Assembly (NCBI GenBank): GCA_014381825.1 | Contig: JACNKX010000097.1 | Span: forward strand, 124,001 to 188,000 | Length of the DNA stretch: 64,000 bases | Source of the DNA: Planctomycetota bacterium | Lineage (GTDB): Bacteria; Planctomycetota; Planctomycetia; Pirellulales; Pirellulaceae | Reading direction: 5' to 3' | In this document: positions 55,645 through 62,827 of the stretch, one piece after another | Layout: the number at the start of each line of letters is the position of its first letter | Position numbering within the stretch: position 1 is the first letter of the stretch | Notes under the pieces: model-generated | What the model was told of the DNA's origin: nothing | The model's input: only the letters and a program-made list of their open reading frames with translations | Databases searched by the model: none | Program-made: the position numbers and the translations under genes

Positions 55645-56588
55645 ATGCTCTGGCTGTGGCCTGAAGGCAAGATTCCACACCAATCGCTATTTCGACACCA
55701 TTTCGATTTGCTATTCGAGGTTCTCGTGGTCAGCAAACAGCAAGTGCAGGAGTTTTTCGACGCACGTCGACAGGCTCTTACGAATCCGGAGACTTTTCAG
55801 AATGCCCGACGAGTACTGATCACGAGTGACAAGACCGAAGTGCTCGCCCATTTTGAAACCCGTTTACAGGTTCGTGATGAAGAAGAACGTGCTTCGACAA
55901 TAGAGGGATTGGCCTTGCTATATGGTCCGGAGGCAGCAGACACAATCGTTCGTTGGATCAATGACTCGTCATGGATTGTCCGCTGTGTGGTCTGTGGCTG
56001 TCTCCACGATCACGGCGATGTGCGTGCGGCAGCGGCCTCCTGGATCGATTGAAAAACGATACTGAGTGCCAGGTAAGGGGGCTGGCTGCCAGTGCACTTG
56101 GGAAAATTGGGGCGATCGAAGCCTTACCAGATCTGCATCAGGGCTATCGAACGGACTTCGAAGTTGAGGAACTTGGATACTCACCTTCCGGTCAGGCCCA
56201 GGACGCAATGACGTCGGTATTGATAAGCTGGGTTTCGCGACAGATTCAGGGGACTCCGCCAAGAACTTTCCGGGAATCTGCTCGGACGGGGCAGCTGAAT
56301 GGGGCGGTCACGGCCGAGGCAATTCCGTTCGACGCGGAGGGCCGCATCAATCACACGTTACGGTACTCTCACATGCCGTATTCCTCGTTCGGTGGCGGAT
56401 GCGCATCGAAGATGGACTTGCAGACGAGCTTGATCGCTCCTTTTGAGATTGAAGTTGAGTACGTCGATCCAACATGCGTCATCCAGCGAATTCTGATCTA
56501 TCGGCAAATTCATGACAGTGTTGATTTCAACTTGGAGTTGCACACAATTCTCGATCCCACAGCGGTGAAATCGCCACCACAACCATAA
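55645..56588 (+). pseudogene. HEAT-repeat protein interrupted by a frameshift
   Basis: Two frames join in the middle of a HEAT-type motif. The first (55645-56052) has NPETFQNARRVLITSDKTEVLAH and VRWINDSSWIVRCVVCGCLHDHGDVRAAAA, then stops. The second frame, one base back, continues in the expected way with LLDRLKNDTECQVRGLAASALGKIGAIEALPDL. Adding a single C in the run near 56037-56042 would restore one reading frame of about 314 codons. The C-terminal 150 residues are beta-rich and unrecognised. It may be a real mutation, a sequencing error or, least likely, programmed shifting, as no slippery heptamer was seen. GTG 55729 is an alternative start. Confidence 0.7.
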
Positions 56589-56611
56589 AGCAGCAAAGTC
56601 TTCTCGCTGCT
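56589..56611 (+). terminator. Hairpin after the HEAT pseudogene
   Basis: AGCAGC (56589-56594) and GCTGCT (56606-56611) form a six-base stem directly after the stop codon, followed by CTTTAAG. The stem is short and there is only a brief T-run, so it is a weak terminator candidate. Confidence 0.35.
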
Positions 56612-56679
56612 CTTTAAGACGAGTCGGGGATCTAGGCAAAGTGCTGAGGGTTCATTCATCATTATTTCCCGGCATGTGG

Positions 56680-56889
56680 TCATCGGTTGCTCTGTTCCGG
56701 GATGACGAAGTTAATCTCAATAGGCTTGGGAGTCTGGCTCGGAATCACGGAAAGAATCGTAATTTCTGCCTCGCCCACTTGTTGTGGAACGAGGAATGCA
56801 CTCACTTGGCCGTGTCCAATAATCCCCGGTTGCGACGTTGCAACGGTACCAGCAATCGAGACAACACTCCCGTCGCCCTCACCGCCCCA
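56680..56889 (-). pseudogene. Possible 3' fragment of a lost gene
   Basis: An open stretch of 69 codons between a TAG (56890-56892) and a TGA (56680-56682), without an ATG. The translation is strikingly protein-like: alternating hydrophobic residues, little Cys, Trp or Arg, with QVSAFLVPQQVGEAEITILSV and KPIEINFVIPEQSNR at the end, resembling the last strands of an Ig-like or beta-sandwich domain. It sits just after the WD40 gene on the same strand and may be the remaining tail of a longer coding sequence. The rest of 56612-56916 holds nothing else I can support. Confidence 0.3.
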
Positions 56890-56916
56890 CTACAGCTCTT
56901 CTCACCCAACGCCTGT

Positions 56917-57921
56917 CTACTTTCGGTCCACGAATGTGCGAGTGCTCCACACTCGCACCGTGCCGTCGTCGCTGCAGCTGGCAAGACGCGCTCCGTCAGA
57001 ACTGATAGCGAGGCTGTTGACGGAATCTGCATGTCCGGGCAGCGTAAGGATCTCCCGCCCTGTCTTCGCGTTCCACACCTTCACGGTGTGGTCATTGCTG
57101 GCGCTGGCCAGCCACTTCCCGTCTGGGCTGAACGCAACGCTCGTGACCCAGTCGGTGTGCCCCTTCAAAGTTAGTAGTTCTTTTCCCGTGACGAGATCCC
57201 ACACTTTGACCGTGGTGTCGTCACTGCCAGTCGCCAATCGACGTCCGTCCGGGGTGAAGGCGACGCTCTCAACAAACCAGGCGTGTCCTTTAAGTGTCAG
57301 CAACTCCTGTCCCGTGGTCAGATCCCACACCTTCGCCGTCCGATCGTACCCAGCGCTGGCCAGTCGCGTGCTGTCGGGGCTAAACACCACGCCGTTTACA
57401 GGCTCGAAATGCCCCGTCAGGGTGAAGACCTCTTGCCCGGTCATCGCGTCCCAAACCTTCACCGTCTCGTTCCAGCTGGCGGCGGCCACGTGCTTCCCGT
57501 CTGGGCTGAAAGCAATGCTCGTGACCCATTCTCCGCCTTGTGGCAATACGTGAACCTCTTCTTCAGTAACCATATCCCACACTTTGACGCTTCCGCGCTG
57601 AGCGGCAGCGACTCGCTTGCCATCGGGACTGAAAGCCACGGTGTTGATAAAGCCCGAATCAACTGCGAGTGTGGACAGTTCCTTTCCCGTCGACGCATTC
57701 CAGACCTTCACAGAGCGATCGCGGCCTGCGCTGGCAATGTTCTTTCCGTCGGGACTGAACGCCAACGTCTGGACGGCACCGACGTGTCCCTGGAAGACGA
57801 GGAGCTCCTGGCCTGTCTCGACTCGCGGCGCATCATCATCTCCCCAAGCCCCTCGACTAACCACGGACGCGATCAATAGGAAGGAGAACCACGGCAACGT
57901 TGCGGGCCGAAATTTGTTCAT
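56917..57921 (-). CDS. Secreted seven-repeat WD40 protein
   Basis: 334 residues. Signal peptide (ATLPWFSFLLIASVVSRGAWG, cleavage before DDDAP). Then exactly seven WD40 repeats, each with the form GH..V..VAFSPDG..LASAS.D.TVKVW; the first starts near residue 41 and the seventh ends at the C-terminus, enough for one closed propeller. It would act as a protein-binding scaffold outside the cytoplasm, as no enzymatic motif is present. Start ATG 57921 has GAGGA nine bases upstream; the frame open to 58047 is rejected because it lacks a leader. Long open frames on the opposite strand are shadows of this repeat structure. Confidence 0.85.
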   Translation of the reverse strand: MNKFRPATLPWFSFLLIASVVSRGAWGDDDAPRVETGQELLVFQGHVGAVQTLAFSPDGKNIASAGRDRSVKVWNASTGKELSTLAVDSGFINTVAFSPDGKRVAAAQRGSVKVWDMVTEEEVHVLPQGGEWVTSIAFSPDGKHVAAASWNETVKVWDAMTGQEVFTLTGHFEPVNGVVFSPDSTRLASAGYDRTAKVWDLTTGQELLTLKGHAWFVESVAFTPDGRRLATGSDDTTVKVWDLVTGKELLTLKGHTDWVTSVAFSPDGKWLASASNDHTVKVWNAKTGREILTLPGHADSVNSLAISSDGARLASCSDDGTVRVWSTRTFVDRK

Positions 57922-58274
57922 GATCGGCATTCCTCGTGTTGTTGGAACGTCTTCGTGCCTGCTGCCGTTTATTGTAACAGACTCGGTTGGACAGCCACGT
58001 CGGGAAAGTAGCGAGCAAATGAGGAAGTCGTGGAAGATCAGCTTCACTCAATTATCGAAAAGCACACGGAGGGGCATCGAGACAATCGCGACGTTGGCCC
58101 GTGGGGCTGTTTGCGAAACATGAGGTTGGCACTGCTCGGTGCTGCTGCCGCGTAGTTCTGGTCAAACTTGGTGATCCATGATCGCGTGACGACAGCAGTT
58201 CGTTTGTATCCCAGTAGATTCCTGATATTCTTACGAGACAAAGCTTTTTTCGCGTTCTTACGTGAGGTGGCAGG
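57922..58274. other. Divergent intergenic region
   Basis: 353 bases between the WD40 (reverse) and NHL (forward) genes, expected to hold both promoters. A T-rich run occurs at about 58244-58249 (AAGCTTTTTTCG). No coding frame of normal composition and no clear symmetric operator was seen. Confidence 0.4.
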
Positions 58275-59324
58275 ATGACATTGGAACGAGGTCGTCTTCT
58301 TTGCGCATTCAGCGCCACTACCGTGTTGCTGGTTACGGTTATTGCTCAGGGGACTGCCAGCGCACATCCGCCTTCCGGCATCGTGGTCGACGAACAGGGC
58401 AACGTGTTTTTTTTGCGGCACGCGGCGCCGCAACTCATCCACGTCGATCCATCGGGGAAGTTGACGGGGCATCGTTTGGCACATGACGGTAAGTCGCCGT
58501 CGCGATCGCACCGAATGGCGGGCGACGACGAAGGCAACCTGTATGTTTTCGGCGTCGGGCATTCGTTCTGGAAGATCGTCGACCCGGGCATGGAATCGCA
58601 ATCGATCGTCCCGATTGTTTACAAGAATGTGCCGCTGCCAATGGCTTCCGGAAAATCGTTGCGGACATCCAGCTACGCGGCGACGCCGTTGGCTGTCGAT
58701 TCCCGCCAGGCCCTGGTCTATACGCAAAGTTCCGATTTCGGCCTCGACGGAAATTGGCAGATCGTGCGCATGGATCGAGAGCGACGGGCAGTGATCGTGG
58801 CAGGCGGCGAGCGCGGCTACAAGAACGGGATAGGGAGAGCCGTCGGCTTTCGCAACTTTCGCAACGCGGGGATGGCTTTCGGACCCGACGGTACGTTGTA
58901 CGCAACTTGTGCAGGATCGAGCATTCGCAAGATCACGCCCGATGGTCACGTCTCAACGTTGGCAGGTGGTCCCGAAGTCGGTTACGCCGACGGCGTCGGT
59001 GGCGATGCTCGCTTTCGATGGATGGTGGGGCTGGACGTGGACAAGCAAGGGAACGTGTATGTAGCTGACGCATGGAACCGCCGCATCCGCAAAGTGACGG
59101 CCCAGGGCCACGTCTCGACAATCGCGGGAAACGGTCGCGAAGCGCACGTAGACGGCGCGGCTGAGGAGGCCTCGTTCGTACTTCCAACCGGAGTGGCGGT
59201 AGGGCCGCACGAGGAGATCTACATTCTCGACCCGGCAGACCACATAAAGCGAAATAAGATGCGCGTGCGAAGACTAACAACCGACGGTCGCGTCGAGACC
59301 TTCGCAACGATGGCCTACAAATAG
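58275..59324 (+). CDS. Secreted NHL-repeat beta-propeller protein
   Basis: 349 residues. Leader LLCAFSATTVLLVTVIAQGTASA, cleavage before HPPSG. Several NHL-type repeats follow: GIVVDEQGNVFFLRHAAP, AGDDEGNLYVFGVGH, GMAFGPDGTLYATCAGSSIRKITPDGHVSTLAGG, GLDVDKQGNVYVADAWNRRIRKVTAQGHVSTIAGNG, GVAVGPHEEIYILDPADH. The repeats with ADGVGGDARF- and VDGAAEEASF-type insertions are usual in bacterial NHL proteins. Likely a scaffold or a hydrolase-like propeller without visible catalytic residues. Start ATG 58275 with AGG five to ten bases upstream. Confidence 0.85.
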   Translation: MTLERGRLLCAFSATTVLLVTVIAQGTASAHPPSGIVVDEQGNVFFLRHAAPQLIHVDPSGKLTGHRLAHDGKSPSRSHRMAGDDEGNLYVFGVGHSFWKIVDPGMESQSIVPIVYKNVPLPMASGKSLRTSSYAATPLAVDSRQALVYTQSSDFGLDGNWQIVRMDRERRAVIVAGGERGYKNGIGRAVGFRNFRNAGMAFGPDGTLYATCAGSSIRKITPDGHVSTLAGGPEVGYADGVGGDARFRWMVGLDVDKQGNVYVADAWNRRIRKVTAQGHVSTIAGNGREAHVDGAAEEASFVLPTGVAVGPHEEIYILDPADHIKRNKMRVRRLTTDGRVETFATMAYK

Positions 59325-59557
59325 ATCACCAATTGCTCTAGACCGATCGCTGCAGTGCCCACTCAGTTAACCCACTATTTCCGCACGGTCGCGTCGAGAC
59401 CCAGTTGTGCGTTTCAGGAACAGGGTGATGGAGTAGGTACGTCACAGCGCCGTGGCTGTCCCCTGATGGGACTGATAGGAAGCTCTGGACTTAGGCTGAT
59501 CATTCTAAGAAGATGATAGCGGTGACTCCCTGGAACGCATCTAACAGGACCGAATCG

Positions 59558-60979
59558 ATGATCACCGTGCTCGGACATTCGAATAAGTTGTGCGATGGTA
59601 TGACACGGCGCGAGCTGATGCGAGTTGGTGGTCTTTCGCTGTTCGGAGGGATGACGCTGCCGCAGCTCTTGAGCGTAGCCGACGCTTCTGCGACCGAACG
59701 CAGTGGTTCGGCGAAATCCGTGATTATGTTCAATCTGCTTGGTGGGCCCGCTCACCAAGACATGTTCGATCTGAAGCCGGATGCACCCGCGGAGGTTCGT
59801 GGCGAATTCAAGCCGATTGATACCTCAATGCCAGGCCTGCGAATCTGCGAGCATCTGCCAAAGTTGTCGCGCTGGATGGACCGTGCGACACTGATCCGCA
59901 CTTTTAGCCACTCGTTCAATTCGCACGACCCCCTGCCATTCATGACAGGGTTCACTGACAACAAGCCGTTGGAACAGGCGATGCCGACGGACCCGCCCGA
60001 CGTCGGTGCGATCTGCCAGTATCTAGGGCTTGGTCCTAACGACATGCCCGGCGCGGTGTGCATGCCGAGCTTTCCTGGGTCTGGCCAAAAAGGCTGGCGC
60101 CGTCGGGGGCCCTATGGTGGATTCTTGGGTAAGCAATACGACCCACTGTTTACGCTTTGCTCGCCGAAGTTCAATAGCGAGCCGAAGAAGAACCACTACG
60201 ACCCGGTCATGCCGATTGGCGAGCCGTTCCCGCCTGCGCCCGACGCCCTTCCTGACATGACGGCGAATCGACTCGATCGTCGGCGATCACTCCTTAGTCA
60301 ACTGGAAAGCGAGTTCGTGCGCATCCAGCGATCTGAAGCGGTTGCCACGATGGAACATGCCAAACAGAAAGCATTCGCAATTCTAACTTCGGGCCGCACG
60401 CGCGACGCGTTTGATCTGTCACTTGAGTCATCGCAGACGAGAGACCGTTACGGACGCAACCTCGTCGGATCGAGCCTGTTGACCGCGCGACGGCTGGTCG
60501 AAACTGGCGTGCCATTTGTCAGCGTGCATCAGGAGATATTCGATCATTACGGCCATGCCTACGATATGCACGAAAATAACTTTGGGATGCTGAAAGAGTT
60601 CAATTTGCCGCTGCTCGACCAAGTCGTGCCTGCGTTGTTAGAAGATCTGGACGGACGTGGGTTGTTGGATTCGACGCTGGTCGTGGTGATGGGCGAGATG
60701 GGCCGCACGCCGAAGATCAACGCAAACGCCGGTCGCGATCATTGGCCGCAGTGCGGATTTAGCCTGTTGATCGGCGGCGGCGTCAAACAAGGTTATGTCC
60801 ACGGCACCACCGACAAGATCGCCGCCTGGCCAACGAGTAAACCGGTATCGCCGCCAGATTTTGTCGCGACGGTCTATGAACTCTTGGGCATCGATCCGCA
60901 TATGACGGTGGCGGACCGATTTGGTCGCCCCATTCCGATTGCGCACGGTGGCGAGCCCGTTGCGGATGTGATCGATTGA
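59558..60979 (+). CDS. DUF1501 family protein, unpaired (GRDHWP subgroup)
   Basis: 473 residues. TRRELMRVGGLSLFGGMTLPQLL is a Tat-type leader. DUF1501 landmarks: IMFNLLGGPAHQDMFDLKPDAPAE near 55-80, [69 protein letters not shown] and CGFSLLIGGGVKQGY; the FGRTP motif has Met in place of Phe. Start ATG 59558 has AGGA eight bases upstream; the frame open to 59513 is rejected. No cytochrome partner is adjacent. The neighbouring NHL gene may or may not be related. Confidence 0.9.
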   Translation: MITVLGHSNKLCDGMTRRELMRVGGLSLFGGMTLPQLLSVADASATERSGSAKSVIMFNLLGGPAHQDMFDLKPDAPAEVRGEFKPIDTSMPGLRICEHLPKLSRWMDRATLIRTFSHSFNSHDPLPFMTGFTDNKPLEQAMPTDPPDVGAICQYLGLGPNDMPGAVCMPSFPGSGQKGWRRRGPYGGFLGKQYDPLFTLCSPKFNSEPKKNHYDPVMPIGEPFPPAPDALPDMTANRLDRRRSLLSQLESEFVRIQRSEAVATMEHAKQKAFAILTSGRTRDAFDLSLESSQTRDRYGRNLVGSSLLTARRLVETGVPFVSVHQEIFDHYGHAYDMHENNFGMLKEFNLPLLDQVVPALLEDLDGRGLLDSTLVVVMGEMGRTPKINANAGRDHWPQCGFSLLIGGGVKQGYVHGTTDKIAAWPTSKPVSPPDFVATVYELLGIDPHMTVADRFGRPIPIAHGGEPVADVID

Positions 60980-60997
60980 AGGCCAGTGCCGTGTCCA

Positions 60998-62353
60998 TCA
61001 GCTATTCGCGGCTACGATCGCGGCTAACGATATCCCGTCCGCCACTGTTTGTTGCGCATCGCGGAGTTGCTGGACGAACGCCGAGCAGCTTTCTTGGCCA
61101 CCCTCGTCGACCATCCTGAAACCTATCGCGATCAACTCGTTTGCCATGATTTGTTCTGGTGGCTTGGCCAAACTGACGGCTGTCTCGCGATCTCTCACAC
61201 GATGCAGCCATCCGCCGTGGACCAGGCGTTCGATAATTCGAGCGATGGTTGGTTCCGGGATGGAGGTAACGTCGGCGACTTGTCCGGACGTCACGGGTTG
61301 ACCCGCGACGAAATGCTCGGCGATAACTTCCGTCACTGCGAGTATGGAAGCGGGATCGATCATGCCCGTTCGAGCATGTCGATGGTCCACTTCGTCGAGT
61401 GATCTGCCACGCAACAATTGCAAAGTTGCACTAACCTGCAATCCGAACAGGACGCCCACCCACATCAAGTAGACCCAGAACATGAACAAGGGGACCAGTC
61501 CTAGAGATCCGTACAATTGGTTGATGGCGAACGCGCTCCCTAGATAGGCACCCAGCGTGTGTTTACCAACTGTCAGCAACACGGCGGCGACCAACGCTCC
61601 CACCATCGCCGGACGCAGTGAGACGGTGGAATTTGGGACGAGGGTATAGACGGCAAACATGAACAGCCACATCAGGCCGAAGCTCCACAATGCTCGGGCT
61701 GTGAACAGCAGCCAGTGCCACGTGTCAACAGAAGCAATCCAGTCCGTGAACTGGTTGTTGACGTAAGATGCCAGGCCGAGCAACGCGGGGCTGACGGTGA
61801 GGAGAAACCAGTACAAGGGAACACGCCGTATCCAGGGTCGTCCGCTGGACGCTCGACAGATGATGTTGAAACTGTTTTCGATGGTCACCATTAGACCAAT
61901 GGCGGCGTATACGATAACTGCCAACCCTACCCAGCCGATGGCGGACAGATTCATGTTCGCTAGTTGACCCGCGAGGTTCTCCAGCCACTGAGCCAGCGTG
62001 ATGGCGGACCCGTCGGACTCTGCCGCGACTTGCGACGCGGCCACGACGTGAATCTTGTCCAGCCCAGCAGCGACAAAAAGCTCGTTAAGCGACCGCAGAA
62101 TCGCATCGGAACCCTTGATGGATTTGACGAGAATCATGCCTACGACTAGTACAGGCGCCAGTCCAAACAACGTGCGGAAAGCTAACGCGGCCGCCATTTG
62201 CGGGGCACGGTCTTCCTGTAGCTGGTGGGCACCGTAGCGTCCCAAATCGTAGCCAAATCGGGCCGCGCGTTGCCAACGGTTCAACTCCTCGAAGGGTTGA
62301 GTGACCGCTCGTCGAAGCCAGCTAATGATGAGCCGAATGCCTTCTCGCATCAT
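60998..62353 (-). CDS. YihY/BrkB-family membrane protein with winged-helix C-terminus
   Basis: 451 residues. YihY/virulence factor BrkB core (about 35-320): APQMAAALAFRTLFGLAPVLVVG near the start, GLAVIVYAAIGLMVTIENSFNIIC and a later AINQLYGSLGLVPLFMFWVYLMWVGVLFGLQV, about six membrane helices in total. The family was once misnamed RNase BN; its role is unclear (membrane or transport). Residues about 340-430 form a winged-helix-like domain (TSGQVADVTSIPEPTIARIIERLVHGGWLHRV), an add-on present in some members. Start ATG 62353. It is convergent with the DUF1501 gene, 18 bp apart. Confidence 0.88.
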   Translation of the reverse strand: MMREGIRLIISWLRRAVTQPFEELNRWQRAARFGYDLGRYGAHQLQEDRAPQMAAALAFRTLFGLAPVLVVGMILVKSIKGSDAILRSLNELFVAAGLDKIHVVAASQVAAESDGSAITLAQWLENLAGQLANMNLSAIGWVGLAVIVYAAIGLMVTIENSFNIICRASSGRPWIRRVPLYWFLLTVSPALLGLASYVNNQFTDWIASVDTWHWLLFTARALWSFGLMWLFMFAVYTLVPNSTVSLRPAMVGALVAAVLLTVGKHTLGAYLGSAFAINQLYGSLGLVPLFMFWVYLMWVGVLFGLQVSATLQLLRGRSLDEVDHRHARTGMIDPASILAVTEVIAEHFVAGQPVTSGQVADVTSIPEPTIARIIERLVHGGWLHRVRDRETAVSLAKPPEQIMANELIAIGFRMVDEGGQESCSAFVQQLRDAQQTVADGISLAAIVAANS

Positions 62354-62524
62354 ACGATCACTTCCTCACCGTTGAAAACTCGGTTCCACGTATCTACAAG
62401 CCTACCCTACTGCGAGCGAGACGTTTCGCAAAACGACTGCGTTTAAGGTGTGGCGAGACTTGTCGCTTGCGATTGAACATCTTGTTCGCGTGGGGAACTC
62501 GGAATTGATTGGTACAATGGCAAG

Positions 62525-62827
62525 ATGTCGGCTGACTCGAACACTTGGATGATTTACGGCGCGAACGGATACACGGGGCACCTCATCGCACGTCAGGCGG
62601 CCGCCGAAGGTCGGAATTCGATGTTGGCTGGGCGGGACAAGTCAAAGATCGAAACGATCGCTAAAGAGTTGGGCTGTTCCTTTCGCGCGTTCTCGCTCTT
62701 CTCCCCAGAACTCACTGAAGCGGATCCCATGTGCTGGGCGCACAACGGGAATCAACCACGAGAGGCTCACACATTCGCACCACGGTCGCGACTATCGTTT
62801 GACAGACTTGTCTGGTCGGGTCGTTGA
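62525..62827 (+). pseudogene. Truncated saccharopine dehydrogenase-like reductase
   Basis: The first 56 residues match the Rossmann start of the saccharopine dehydrogenase / trans-acting enoyl reductase family: MIYGANGYTGHLIARQAAAEGRNSMLAGRDKSKIETIAKELG. After about position 62695 the similarity pattern is lost and the frame ends in an unrelated sequence that overlaps the 3' end of the reverse-strand TPR gene. Family members are normally 350-420 residues, so this is a remnant with about 85 percent missing. TACAAT lies ten bases before the ATG. Confidence 0.7.

Noticed and set aside
55533-55736. Reverse frame of 67 codons, considered as a transposase remnant
   Set aside because: No transposase motif, terminal repeats or target duplications found; treated as non-coding.
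56687-57879. Long forward-strand frames opposite the WD40 gene
   Set aside because: They come from the repeat structure and codon bias of the WD40 gene; translations are rich in Cys, Ser and Pro with no domain pattern.
58044-58949. Reverse-strand frame of 301 codons opposite the NHL gene
   Set aside because: Arg/Cys-rich antisense translation without motifs; the forward NHL repeats are clear.
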